DNA from: Enoplolaimus lenunculus
Lineage: Eukaryota > Nematoda > Enoplea > Enoplida > Thoracostomopsidae
Direction of reading: 5' to 3'
DNA: 64,000 nucleotides
Assembly (NCBI GenBank): GCA_030248215.1
Contig: JASANG010002422.1
Span: 1 to 64,000 of the forward strand
Position 1 is the first letter of the stretch, and each line of letters begins with the position of its first letter. This document shows positions 34,827-46,536 of the stretch, piece after piece. Under the pieces are notes generated by a model. That model was not told where the DNA came from, did no database searches, and saw nothing but the letters and a program-made list of their open reading frames with translations. A program made the position numbers and the translations under genes.

Positions 34827-35190
34827 CAGGTGGGTATGTTTTCTGACATTCCGGATGGAATAATCAAAATAGTTAGTTTCTAAACAAATCGTTCAGAATT
34901 ATTAATCTATTGCTTATTAAATGTCAAAAATATATTTTCTCGCTTGCTCCGCTTGCTCGTATTGAATAGTCTGCGTATACCCTTCCGAAATGAAATCTTG
35001 GTTCTGTCGTTGTCTGATGCCAGTTTATAGAATTTAGTTTGGTTTGTCTGTACAATGTGTAACTGTTGTAGTGTTTATCGTTGCGGATGTTAAATTTTTT
35101 AGCTGGTTTTAAGCTTAGAATAGTTTTTGCCTGCTATGCCAGCGAAAAGCCATCGAGGGTTGCCATTTGGTTCAGTCCAGTACAAATGTT

Positions 35191-35352
35191 GGCCCGTGCA
35201 TAGATAAAGCGTGGACCATTTTCGCGCACGACTGCAATGGAGTAAACTTAAGCTTTGGACTAATTTTTTGCTGTGGCTTAGGTATAGGCTGTTCCTTGTG
35301 CTTAGGAATATGCTTATACTACTGTTTTACGAACCTGTTCTATACATTGGCC
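35191..35352 (+). mobile_element. TelM-B copy 6
   Basis: Diverged, short TTAGGC core. Flanks CAAATGTT and CAAATATT match at 7 of 8. Confidence 0.87.
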
Positions 35353-36211
35353 CAAATATTGAACATTATAATCTTTTCTCACATGAATTTATACAATATA
35401 TACTCTTAAATTTAAGTTTGCCCAAACCTAACAAGATTTAAAGAAAAAATTTGAAAAATATTTCGATCACCGCAAGGGGGGCCGACCCCAGAATTTTGAG
35501 CCAGTCCCCCACCTTTGCCTGTTGCGGCATTTGGTGCTGGTCACACACGGTCCTAATACAATTAACCGAGTCTCAATCTGTTTATCTGGTTGTGTTTAGG
35601 TTCACCTATGCCCTGCACCCGGTATAAAAAATGATTAATCCAGTCAAATCTAATTTAGATTTAAGCTTTAGAGTGCCTGAAAATTCTGGAATGGCCTAAA
35701 TTGAGCTATTTTTTACCAGTGCGTCTAAACCATACTTTGAGTTAATGAAAGTGAAGCTGCTTCTAAGAGGGCAAAGCGTGGGGGGTCCAGAAAGTGATTT
35801 ACCTCGGCACTGAATGTATTCATAGATACTATTTCCCGTTACACAATTTTTGTCGCAGGCGTTGGTTCAAGAAAGCTAATGCATCATCCACTTTATCTTG
35901 CGCCCGCCTTGTGGAAGACAACTTTAGAGAACCGTAGTGGTAAATTGAAATTTTACATTTGAAAACAATTTTTCAATTTCGTATTACTATTAAAAAATTT
36001 AACATTTTTGCAATTTTCCATTGGGGTTTACACCGTTTCATTTTCCACAAGGCGGGCACCAGATGACGTGGATGATGCATAAGGTTTCGGAAAAAGGTAC
36101 GCTTGTCTAAGCCTATTCGTTTCGTTAAACCTGAGGTTAAGCCTTAATCCTAACTGACGAGTTAATGTTTTAGTAGGATCACTCATGTACTCCGCCTTTG
36201 CATTTCCATTA

Positions 36212-36374
36212 TGAGCCCGTAGCCAGCGAAAACGGCCGGTGAAGGCCTCTGGATCTTAAAGAAAAATTTTGGCTCTAGAAATGCTTAATTCTGTTTGAAC
36301 ATCACAACAAAATCGTCACGAGTTCAAATTTTTACCCCCCACCCCCAACAAGTTGAGCTGGCTTCTGGGACAGG
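36212..36374 (+). mobile_element. C family copy 12 (diverged)
   Basis: GAGCCCGTAGCC on the left and GAGCTGGCTTCTGGGACAGG on the right; interior diverged. Confidence 0.6.
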
Positions 36375-36431
36375 CATTTCTGTCATAGGCGTCGCGCGGA
36401 TTTTGGAGGGGTTACGTTCCACAAAAATTTC

Positions 36432-36945
36432 AGCCCATGTTACTTTTAGGGCCGTCATGGTTTCGTTTTTAAAAGAGTAGGCTTACATTCTAGGCTACAT
36501 TTTTTGCTTAGGCTTCAGCTAGGAACACGCTTTTGCTTGGCTTACGCTTAGGCTTAGGCTTAGGCTTAGGCTTAGGAATACGTTTTTACAACGCTATGGC
36601 TTAGGCTTAGGCTTAGGAATACGTTTTTACAACGCTTAGGCTTAGGCTTAGGCTTAGGAATACGTTTTTACAACGCTTAGGCTTAGGCTTAGGCTTAGGA
36701 AATACGTTTTTGCAACGCTATGGCTTAGGCTTAGGCTTAGGAAATACGTTTTTACAACGCTATGGCTTAGGCTTAGGCTTAGGAATACGTTTTTACAACG
36801 CTTATGCTTAGGCTTAGGCTTAGGAAATACGTTTTTACAACGCTATGGCTTAGGCTTAGGCTTAGGAATACGTTTTTACAACGCTTAGGCTTAGGCTTAG
36901 GAATACGCTTAATCTATTGTTACGCCCCTAAAAGTAACATTGGCC
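36432..36945 (+). mobile_element. TelM-A copy 6 (expanded core)
   Basis: 514 bp, over twice the usual length. The core is about ten tandem blocks, each (TTAGGC)2-4 followed by AATACGTTTTTACAACGCTA. Flanks AAAATTTC and AAAATTTT match at 7 of 8. Confidence 0.93.
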
Positions 36946-37906
36946 AAAATTTTGAAGGCAGGTTTTTTTGCTTTTCTAAAACAGTTTTCGAACATCATCC
37001 CCAAAAATCGCACACGGATCGTTAGTCCTTTTAGTCCCACCACATGGCGACGTCCTTAATTGCAATGTTCAGGCGTGAGACACGAAACCCCTGTGTGAAC
37101 ATGGTTTCATGTTTCGTATGTCCCACTTTCACTTGCATAACGAACCACTTGAATTTTACCTCATTGCAGTGGCATTTTTTTGGAAATTTTGATTGGCTGG
37201 GACCAGCACTAGAAAAACAACTAAAATATTAACTCTTACAATTGACCAATCATTATCGAGTATTCAATAAGGCAATGAATGCTTCCGTGTCGACCCAAAA
37301 TCAACTTGGATTGGGGGGTGTTTTTGACCGTGGTCCCCCCTCGAGCTCCGTCCATTCTTGTTAACCATCGCCTTTGATAAAACACACAGCAAAAGAGTTT
37401 TTAGACCTGAAAAATGAAATTTGATCGAACGCGGAACATATCAGCCAAAAAAACTTTACGTTCAGAATAGTTCCTATTAGCTCGCCATGTGGGTTTTTTA
37501 CCCAGCCGCCATTTTCGTCGCCAGAGGGGGGTATTTGAGGTGAACCCCCGTTTTGGATTTTCCCAAAGTGATTTTTGATATTGCAGTTTGTAACACAGCA
37601 ACCTCTCCTTCAAAATTTTTTTATGGAACGTAAACGCCTGCTGTTCCCATTGCTGGCTACGCCCAAGCCAGCATGGCTCTATAGGTCCGCCGATGGCCGA
37701 TGGCAGATATATGCAAAGGCGTTGCAGCTGTAGCACCCCTCTTATGTTCCCTAGGCAATATTTTGCATAGCTACGCTTTTCATTGCTAGCTATGTATTTA
37801 AAGAAATAAACACTATTGCAACTGCAGAAAAAATTTTACTCATTCGGTCCCATGTTTACCCCGTAACCCACAGCCTTATAGCGACCCCCCCTACACCGAA
37901 CAAAGT

Positions 37907-38043
37907 CACGTAACCAGCTTAACCTGATAGATATAGCCAAGGAAATGTCTAGGGAGGGCATGCGACGATTTTCGATTTCTAACAACGGGGTTAAAACTTT
38001 TCGATAAGAGGTATATTTTTTCTATGGGGGGTTAAGCGTTCAC
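37907..38043 (-). mobile_element. C family copy 13 (eroded)
   Basis: CGTAACCAGCTTAACC, TTTCGATTTCTAACAA and a TATGGGGGGTT segment in the expected order. Confidence 0.5.
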
Positions 38044-38287
38044 GGTGTGCACGTTTTGGCGACGGGTTCGAAACCCAATCATATCCGCGTGGTATCTGGC
38101 AAATTGTATATGTTGGATTGACCATGTTCTGCATGGTTCAGTATTGTAGTGTGTTTATGTTGTTGTTTTTTATTTGTGTTTCAAATGCTTACGGAAGCTT
38201 TTGAAGAGGTTTACGTACGAATATCGAAGCAATAAGTATATGCTGGTTTTCTACATTACCCCAACATACGTTTAGGCTGCGCTGTAG

Positions 38288-38451
38288 CAGGCCGGTAGCC
38301 AGCTCACCTTGCTAAAGGGGGAAAAAAATTTCTGGAAGGGCATTCAAGTGTTTTCAATGACTTAAAGTTGAAAAATTACTCGGGGGTCCAAAATTTTTCC
38401 AGGGGGGGTGGGGCTGAGCCGGCCTGCCCACCCCCTTGGCTATGGGCCCAC
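38288..38451 (-). mobile_element. C family copy 14
   Basis: CAGGCCGGTAGCCAGCTCACC to GGCTATGGGCCC. Confidence 0.88.
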
Positions 38452-38462
38452 GCCGTTGGCTC

Positions 38463-38566
38463 AGGAAAAGAATTCTTTACTTGGTTTCCAATGACTTACA
38501 AACAAGGTTGAAAATTTTCTAGGGGGCCAAAATTTTTTCAGGGGGGCTGAGCCACTCTTGCTGCCT
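38463..38566 (-). mobile_element. C family copy 15 (partial)
   Basis: TTTCCAATGACTTACAAACA to GGGGGGCTGAGCC; lies 12 bp after copy 14. Confidence 0.78.
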
Positions 38567-38798
38567 AAGAATTCTTTACTAAAGCGTAAGGGCAGAGCCT
38601 AAACCATTTAGGTTTTGCCAAAGCCTCCCTCTAAGCCTAAACCTTAAATGTGTGGGAAAGTCTACAAAACGTGCGTATGTTTTATTTGATATTTGGGAAC
38701 ATTTTGACGCAGGGGTTTATGGACACGGCTTCGCGGATTTGCCCGACCACAATGGACGATTAAGGAATTTGGCTGTTTCATTAGTGCAATTCCGGTGT

Positions 38799-38963
38799 CA
38801 AGTCTGTAACCAGCTTACTTTGCTGGGTGGTTAAACATTTTTCAGTTAGGAGCATACAAGGGTTTTCGACGACTTACAAGCAAGGTTCAAAAAAATTTTC
38901 CGATGTGCCAAAGGTCAGCCAAGAAAGCTGATCCTCCCAGGCCCCATTCTGACTGTTGGCCCG
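38799..38963 (-). mobile_element. C family copy 16
   Basis: CTGTAACCAGCTTAC to GACTGTTGGCCCGTCC. Confidence 0.78.
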
Positions 38964-39071
38964 TCCGGTGCCATCCCTGATTTTATAGATGGATCTTTAT
39001 CTCTATAAACCTCTTCCATTTAGTCCCTGTCTAAAATCAATTTAGATGAACTTTTCTTATTTCCCAAAAAA

Positions 39072-39648
39072 TACATTCAAGTGAATTTTACCCACTGTGT
39101 ATAACAAACAAAATGTACCCAGGTTGATTGTCAAACACAGTGGGCAAAATTCACCTGAATGCATTTTCCTTCTCAAAAAATATATTCAGGTGAATTTTGC
39201 CAACTGCGTATCCCAATCAAAATGTACCCAGATTGTTTGTCAAACACAGTGGGCAAAATTCACCCGAATGCATTTTTCTTCTAAAAACATCTCCTGGTAA
39301 TTTTGCCCACTGTGTATAGCAATCAAAATGTACCCAGGTTGATTGTCAAACACATTGGGCAAAATTCACCTGAATGTGTTTTCCTTCTCAAAAAATATAT
39401 CCAGGCGAATTTTGCTCACTGTGTATGGCAATCAAAATGTACCCCTGTTGATTGTCAAACACAGCGGACCAAATTCACCTGAATGCATTTTTCTTCTCAA
39501 AAAATATATCCAGGCGAATTTTGCTCACTGTGTATGGCAATCAAAATGTACCCCTGTTGATTGTCAAACACAGCGGACCAAATTCACCTGAATGCATTTT
39601 TCTTCTCAAAAAATATATCCAGGTGAATTTTGCCTACTGTGTATGGCA
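39072..39648 (+). repeat. 109-bp tandem array whose unit is an inverted repeat
   Basis: Just over five units; AAATGTACCC recurs at 39111, 39220, 39326, 39435 and 39544. Each unit contains CAGGTGAATTTTGCCCACTG and its reverse complement about 50 bp apart, so every unit can fold into a hairpin. Confidence 0.93.
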
Positions 39649-40418
39649 AATCTGGTTACGTTTTTAGGTTTAGTTAAACTAAAGACTGCATCAGTGCAGG
39701 AGCATATTTAACAATACAAGTTTTCATTAAAGTTCAAATCCAAAAAGGAACCGTATATCTGAGTATTAACCAAAAGTGAAACCAGATATAGCGATATCGC
39801 GGGCGGGCGGGGGGTCAAAACTTGCCAATCCATGAACTAAGAAACGTTTTGGTTCAGGCTGAAAATGTACCAAGCTTCAGCTGTATTGCAGTACATTGTA
39901 AGCTAAATTCATTTAGACGGAGTTTTGTAATGGTAAAATTATTTGTGGGGGTCAAAATCAAAGTCGACTGATTTTTGGGGGTGGAGTAATATACCCAGTT
40001 TGGATTTTTACGGCAGAAGATACATCGGGGGGGGGGGTGGAATTGTGACACCGGAACCGACATAGCGACTAAAATATCAAGTCAGACAGAATTGGTAAAC
40101 TGTTAACGTTAATTCAAAGGATGGGTGTTTTAACAGACAATAGTAGTTTCCGCTAGGAAGAGGCGCGACCCCCACTGACCCGAATCTCAGTATTCCTTTG
40201 CCCTGCCAATCTAATGTCCCCACGACCCTGGGGCTGTAGCCAAGATTTCAGTTCGCTAGGGTATAACCTCGTGTAAAAGATTCTTGTGAGACTTTTTCGG
40301 AACCAGATAGTTGGCCTAGCGCCTGTCAAAGGTACTTTTGACTTCAGACTTTTCAAAACTTTTGGGAGGGGATATATCCAACTCATTTGGTCCCATTGTA
40401 TACGACCCAACCTGGAGC

Positions 40419-40505
40419 CAGGGCACGCCGGATATTAATTTAGCAGAACCGGATATCAAACTATGCCGGATATTAAACCGGAACAGGATATCCGGTCGCA
40501 CCCTG
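40419..40505. mobile_element. J family short copy
   Basis: 87 bp, CAGGGCACGCCGGATATT to ATATCCGGTCGCACCCTG. Flanks CCTGGAGC and CATGGAGC match at 7 of 8. Confidence 0.9.
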
Positions 40506-40629
40506 CATGGAGCAAGTACACTTTTTGCCGTTGTCACTGCGGCACGTTTGCGTGTTGTTGTTGTTTCTGATGTTTTTTATAATGTTGAGGTTGTGTATGT
40601 GTCACAAAACACATGTCACTTGCTGGTCG

Positions 40630-40656
40630 AATAATAATAATAATAATAATAAATAA
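40630..40656. repeat. (AAT)n microsatellite
   Basis: About nine trinucleotide copies. Confidence 0.9.
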
Positions 40657-40867
40657 TGCAAAGAGTGACTGAAACCTTAAACTGAGGCGTTTATATATGC
40701 TAACATTTCATGTTTACTATTGATTAAAAATGGTACACAACCCAGAGGTTTTTAAAACAGCCTGGGGGTCGTCCCTTTTAAAATAAATTAAATTTGGGGG
40801 GTCAGATTTTACCATGTGTTTTCTTTGAATATTTGGTTGTGTAACAAGTTTGACCAGTGTTTGGCTT

Positions 40868-40925
40868 GGTATCACGACAATTCGTCACCCGACAATTCAT
40901 CGCCAGACAAATTCGTCGGCCGAAG
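40868..40925. mobile_element. I family end fragment
   Basis: Three tandem motifs: CGACAATTCGTCACC, CGACAATTCATCGCC, GACAAATTCGTCGGCC. Confidence 0.75.
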
Positions 40926-40990
40926 TTGGAACAGTTGGCTTATCCATGACGTTTTGTTGTGGGTGTTATTGAAACAAGCATCAAAATAAA

Positions 40991-41056
40991 GGCCAATGTA
41001 AAGAACATGGGTGTAACAGTATTATAAGCATACTTCTAAGCCTAAGCCTAAGCTTA
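40991..41056 (-). mobile_element. TelM-B copy 7 (one end only)
   Basis: Starts GGCCAATGTAAAGAACATGG and breaks off in the CCTAAG core, directly followed by a G-family fragment. Confidence 0.82.
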
Positions 41057-41097
41057 AATTACCATTTTATCACAAAACGTTATCTGATGGGGGTCTA
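41057..41097. mobile_element. G family short fragment
   Basis: TACCATTTTATCACAAAACG and GGGGGTCTACG between a TelM-B end and a C element. Confidence 0.5.
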
Positions 41098-41099
41098 CG

Positions 41100-41271
41100 C
41101 GGCCCTGTAGCCAAGGAGAAGCCAGGCGAGAGGGGCAGCCCCCTGTTGGAAAATTTTCCCACGCCCCCCCCCCTTAGAAAATTTTCAAACTTGCTTGCAA
41201 GTCAACGCACTTATGTTCCCTCCTGAAAATTTTTAGCACCCCCTTAGCAACGCGAGCTGGCTATGGTCCTG
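41100..41271 (+). mobile_element. C family copy 17
   Basis: CGGCCCTGTAGCCAAGG to GCTGGCTATGGTCCTG. Confidence 0.88.
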
Positions 41272-41585
41272 GGCGTACACCCGCCTTCCCCACTGCCTGT
41301 TTTCATGATCTGCGGCGTTTTTCAGCGTAGTCCGCCGCCGAACGCCGGATCAATCAAGACAACCATATCGCCGATGTTGTTGATGATTTTAAACTTCGAC
41401 CAGTTTTCAAACCCAAGATTAGGGATTTATCTTAGAACCAAAGAACAAAAATCCATTATCTGTGCCGGATCCGTAATTTAATACTCTATTTTATGCATTT
41501 ACTGTACGACTATTTTCTGGTTTGTTTGTTAATGATTTACATAGGAAAAATCAGGCAAGCTTTATTGGTTATATATTGCACGTAC

Positions 41586-41811
41586 GGCCAATGTTACTTT
41601 AAGAGACGTAACCGTGGATTAAGCGTATTCCTAAGCCTAAGCCTAAGCGTAAGCTTTGCAACAATGTGTTCCTAAGCCTAAGCCTAAGCGTTGCAAAATT
41701 GTGTTCCTAAGCCTAAGCCTAAGCCTAAGCAAAAATATGTAATCTAGAATGTAAACTTGCTCTTTTATGGAACCACCAGAAACCTGGACGCCCCTTAAAG
41801 TAACATGGGTC
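41586..41811 (-). mobile_element. TelM-A copy 7
   Basis: Both ends present (GGCCAATGTTACTTTAAGAG and AGTAACATGGGTC), three CCTAAG blocks. No clear flanking duplication. Confidence 0.88.
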
Positions 41812-42112
41812 AATTCGACAATTGCACTGCAGTGAATATATACCGTAAGACTCGCCTGATTTACGGGCGCGTTTCGTTTAGGTTGTAGTAACCAAATTTT
41901 AGGTTTATTTTAGAAATTTCGCAGGTACATTTTGACTTGGGTTGCTCGTTAAATTATGGTTAGGTTTAGCTGTGAACCTACGGGTTTAATTTTGGTTATG
42001 ATTGTAGAGATGCATCCAACCGCCTAATCGGGTCACTTTTTTCCAAGATACCCCAGTATCGTAACATGCTCACTGGGTGACACGACGACTCGGAACACTT
42101 TGCAGATCGGAA

Positions 42113-42150
42113 AGCTTAGGGCTTAGGCTTAGGTTTAGGCTTGGAACGTG
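42113..42150 (+). repeat. Short TTAGGC run
   Basis: Five hexamers (TTAGGG, TTAGGC, TTAGGT) without element ends. Confidence 0.75.
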
Positions 42151-42857
42151 AAGATGTAACGAACCTAAAGAGTTGATGATATTTTGTTTGGATTAAAATG
42201 TTAGCAAATATTGCTTTTTGAGTCAAAAAGTTATTATATAATTTTTTGTCTTAATGTTTAATAACTTTATTAGCATTTCTTTAACATATAAAATCCTGAG
42301 TACCACGTGATCTGTATTAAAGTTACTTAAAATCATTTTTTAAATCTGGTTAAAAATAGGTTCCAAAACGCAAAATTCAGCATAAAAATATTCTATTTTT
42401 CAACTGGTTTAACGCTGTATTTAACCAAAATATGCATCACAATTTGCGTTAATGATTAGTCTTTGTTCAAAATATTTTTATATTAAAATAGAAAAATAAT
42501 CTCTCAATAACAAATGACAAATTTAGGAATAAATTTTGAGAAAATATAATCTTAATTTTTGATACAAAGACATCATATTATCTGTGTTTTATTAGACTTA
42601 AAAACAGTTATAAGGAATTAATGCGGTAGAGACAAATATCGCGACGATGTCATGGGGACGTTTTCGAACTGGGGAACACCATCCGGGTGCCCCCTTTTCA
42701 ATCAGCATTCATTGTTGCCAGGTTAAGGTCATACTTTGTTAAACAACGATTTGTCAGTTCTATTTTAAGAACCATTACTTTAGTCGTTACTCCCTTCCGA
42801 TCCAAGCTATCCGAGGTTATTCGGTATGCCGTTGTAATGTTATCCCAGGGGGTAGCA

Positions 42858-43072
42858 GATCTATGACAATTCGTCGCCCGTCAACTTGTCGCCTCTATTG
42901 TGTCCTAATGGCAATTAATACATCTAAACATAATCCTGAACGTGTCCTAGCGTTACCCTAAGCATAATGATGGCCGACGAATTGTCGAGTTGATGAAATT
43001 TCGGATTACAAGTTGTTTGTCGACGAGTTGTTGGGCGACAAATTGTCGCTACACCAAGGTCGAGACATGTAG
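42858..43072. mobile_element. I family copy
   Basis: ATGACAATTCGTCGCCCG to GGGCGACAAATTGTCGCTAC, inverted ends. The interior has degenerate CCTAAGCATAAT hexamers. Confidence 0.8.
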
Positions 43073-43129
43073 CTATGACACTTTAGTGATAATTTGTAGT
43101 ATCGTATTTAATTACAAGAGAAGATTCAC

Positions 43130-43317
43130 AGCTAATGTTACTCTGAGTGCGTAACAGTAGTATATTCATATTTCTAAGCCTAAGCTTCAGCGTAAAGATT
43201 AGCCTATACCAAAGCCTAAGTCTACGCCTAAACAAAAAAATAGTCTAAAGCTTAAAAAGCTTACTCTATTGCAGTCCCGAGAAAAAATGGTTTGCCCCTC
43301 AAAGTTAAACCTGAGCC
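43130..43317 (-). mobile_element. TelM-A/B hybrid-like element
   Basis: The left end resembles TelM-A (CTAATGTTACT, GCGTAACAGTAG), but the right part has the TelM-B landmark order (TAGTCTAAAGCTTAAAAAGC, CTTACTCTATTGCAGTCCC). Diverged copy or true recombinant. Confidence 0.7.
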
Positions 43318-43390
43318 AGATTGACGACGGTAAAGTTTTGGGGGTGCAAAACTTTTCCACTTCACCTCTCTCGAGTACGTCTATGATCAG

Positions 43391-43545
43391 TCAAAGAATT
43401 AAAGATAAATTTCTAGAAAAAATGACAAAAAAGTCAAAGAATTAAAAATAAATTTCTAGAAAAAATGACAAAAAAGTCAAAGAATTAAAAATAAATTTCT
43501 AGAAATAAATGACAAAAAAGTCAAAGAATTAAAAATAATTTACAA
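43391..43545 (+). repeat. 43-bp tandem repeat
   Basis: About 3.5 copies of a TCAAAGAATTAAAAATAAAT-starting unit; starts at 43391, 43434, 43477 and 43521. Nearly identical copies. Confidence 0.92.
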
Positions 43546-43655
43546 AAACAGGTACTTTGTCAGTGTTTTATAATTATTGTAACTCCTATAAAAATCATTT
43601 CAAAATATTTCTTAGCATTTTATACCCATTTGAAATGAAATGCTCGCCATGTACT

Positions 43656-43822
43656 CGGGGTCCGCAGCCAAGAGGGCCAGGGGAGGCGGCTCAGCTCCCC
43701 TGCAAAAATTTTGACCCCCTAGAAAATTTTCTATCTTGTTTGCAGGTCATTGAAAACCCTTGAATGCCCCTCCTGAAAATTTTTTAGCCCCCTCTAGCAA
43801 GGTGAGCTGGCTACGGGGCCTG
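43656..43822 (+). mobile_element. C family copy 18
   Basis: Flanks CATGTACT and CACGCACT match at 6 of 8. Confidence 0.9.
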
Positions 43823-44029
43823 CACGCACTCGATATTATATATTAGGTTTAGTTCGTAACTGATTTATATTAATTGTTGGCTAAATTCAATACATGAACA
43901 CTTTTATGCCTTAAGTATAATTAGATTTTGAGTAAATTAAAACTTAAACCGGTAAAGAGTTAATTAAAGTTTAAAAAATGACTGTTTATAATCTTTTTGG
44001 TTTCAGAATCATTACTTTTTTAATATTAC

Positions 44030-44350
44030 CAAGAGTGTATTATATAGGACGAGTGTGACACTGTGCATACAACACGTATTAGCGTGATGTAGTATCGCGC
44101 GGACCCTACTTTGTCTAACCCCCCTTGATTGAGGGGTAGGGTTCGGTAATAAAATGTTTGGAGACAAGTGGAAACATGCTTTCAATATGCATAAACTATG
44201 CGACGTTACTGAAAACAAACTGTTGCAGCTGTAGTTAAGACCCCCCCCCCCTCAATCAAGGGTGGGGTAGCATCTATTAAGGTCCGCGTAATATCACGCA
44301 ATATATGTGTATAGATGGAGAAGTGTCATACTCTCCATTATACACTCTTG
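44030..44350. mobile_element. H-like copy with CCCCCCTTGATTGAGGGG arms
   Basis: TACCAAGAGTGTATTATATA to CATTATACACTCTTGATATT; inner TTGATTGAGGGGTAGGG faces CCCCTCAATCAAGGGTGGG. Confidence 0.8.
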
Positions 44351-44672
44351 ATATTACCAAGAGTAGATAATCGCTATTTAACGTCAGTGTGCAACTGAAC
44401 ACATTCTGTGTAGAAAAGAATGTACCCGGCACGCGTTGCGTTTTTGCCCTACTCCCTCTTGATTAGAGGGGGTACAACTGGTGCGAATCATGACACATTT
44501 TGTATGGGGCGTCAAACATTCTCCTCTTATAATTTAATTTAGGGGTTTTCATGTGATAGCGACCACCCACTACACAACGGCGGTCGGCCAAAAACGTAAC
44601 ACCCGGTGGTACATTTTGTACCATGCGGAACCCAAGCGTTGCACACTCTTGTATCATGCACTGTTGATACTT
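44351..44672. mobile_element. H family copy, tandem to the previous one
   Basis: ACCAAGAGTAGATAATCGCT to GTTGCACACTCTTGTATCAT. The two H copies share a palindromic junction CTCTTGATATTACCAAGAG. Confidence 0.83.
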
Positions 44673-44919
44673 ACATGAGCCTTAAGCCTAAGGATGGAGC
44701 TATACTTTTGATGACGTCCGGCGCTGTTCGTCTACGTCCGTCGCCGGGCGATATCGTACGCAAATTACTCACGTACGATACTGTGACAGACTTCGCCGAA
44801 CGACAAGTATAGAGCCACCGCCACCTTATGAGGGAATTTGAGTCTAAACCATAAACGTATTTGTAAGCATAAGCCTAAACGTTAAATTTGGACCTAAATC
44901 TAAGTAATGGCCTATTAGG

Positions 44920-45398
44920 CAGGGTGCGACCGGATCGCAAAAAACCGGATACCGGATCCGGATAGTGATTTTTTACCGGAACCGGACGTTAATCGGATAG
45001 TGTGTTTTTTAAATAAATCAATTTTGAGCCCGTTAATGCGTCAGTAAATGTTAATTTATGTTTAGCAAACGGAATATTGCGTTTATATAGAGAAAACTCA
45101 CCGAAATATCATAGCAAAATACTGTGTATCTTACAAATTCCCACCCTAATCGCCACGTTACTAACCAAACCATGTTCGGACAATCGAAGTATGCTCGAAT
45201 ACCTGATCGGTTCTCTGTTGGACTACCGTATTCTTACATATAATGGGACTGAAAACGTAACATCTCAACATAATTTGCAATAATATTAGATTTACGAAAT
45301 CACCACCGAAATCCGGTATCCGGTTGGTTTGTACCGGATGCCGGAACCGGGTTTTTTGCCGGATAGTAAACCGGAGCCAGATATGCGGTCGCACCCTG
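44920..45398. mobile_element. J family complete copy
   Basis: CAGGGTGCGACCGGATCG to ATGCGGTCGCACCCTG with a perfect 8-bp duplication CTATTAGG. This is the reference copy for calling J hAT-like. Confidence 0.95.
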
Positions 45399-45980
45399 CT
45401 ATTAGGCGAATTTATTCGGGCCGTGTTCCGTTTTTACACCAAATATTGGCTTCAAAATGTTTTAATTACGGCAAACTCCATGTGCTAAAATCATCCCAAT
45501 CTTCAAACATTACATCTTCCGTGATTAATAAATATTTTTTGTGCTTAGCTAATATCTTTGGCTTTTTTTGCGCTCGCGTCGACGGCGCGCGCGGCAAATT
45601 TTTTGGCGCGTTTTTTTCGTCGATGTATTAATCAAAAAAATACCCCACGCTGGGTTGATACTGGCAAACCCAAAGTGTTCGGAAATTAAAAACACATTTT
45701 TTCGACGCTCAAACCACCATTTTAATATAATTGTTCTCGCTTTTTTTGCTATTCAACGCGTTGGTTTGTGTTAAAATGTGACATAAAAGACCCGATAAAA
45801 GTACTTAGCTATTCGGTCATAAAACTGGTTTGGTGAAAATTTTGCTTTCTATATACTAAATTGCCCTAAGGTTCAACACATACCGTGTACATTTAAGCGT
45901 CATGGCGGTGTGTTTTTTGGTTAACCACGCAATATCATGACGATAGCTGTATTGCAGACACATGACTTATGTTTGATATT

Positions 45981-46074
45981 GGCTGGGGTTCTGAAATCTT
46001 ACGTAAGTAGTTACTTAAGTTATACTTATTTCATTACTTAAAGTCGGCGAATCAAGTAGATACTTAGCTGTTTA
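45981..46074. mobile_element. F family left end
   Basis: GGCTGGGGTTCTGAAATCTTAC and several ACTTAAGT motifs; a G-family element follows. Confidence 0.75.
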
Positions 46075-46084
46075 GAAAAAAGAA

Positions 46085-46252
46085 ATAATGTCTGAGGACA
46101 AAAATTATAAGATAGTGTGGATCTTAACATTTTATCACAAAAAATTTCTGACTGCAAAAATTGTAAGGTAGTGAGGGACATTACCCTTTTAATAACAAAT
46201 TATTTAGGAGTGGAGCGTACGCCCCCGCCCCCTTTGGATCCGTTAGTGTATG
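46085..46252. mobile_element. G family copy
   Basis: AAAATTGTAAGGTAGTGAGG, then CCCCCTTTGGATCCGTTAG. Confidence 0.75.
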
Positions 46253-46536
46253 TAAAGAATGTAAGGTTGTTGCTGGTATCAGATACTGTTTGACACGTTG
46301 TGCTGCATAATTGATTTGTGATTTTTGCATTATGAAAATTTATAAATAATTAATTATTGTTTTTACATGAAATTACCATATTAATTAATTAAGATATGTG
46401 ATCTGGTGACCGTGGTATGCATATCATGCTTGCATGCTGAATTTCATGAAACTATAGGACTCAAGCTGTCTCAATACTTGTTATTCTAACGACTCTTTGA
46501 ACGTGTAAAAATGTTAAAATAAATTGTTCCGCTTGT

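Noticed and set aside
39097-39667. CRISPR-like array of regular repeats
   Set aside because: The whole 109-bp unit repeats, with no unique spacers, and the context is an animal gene intron.
39097-39667. Open frames of 67-82 codons
   Set aside because: They are readings of the 109-bp array, repeating the same peptide with frame slips.
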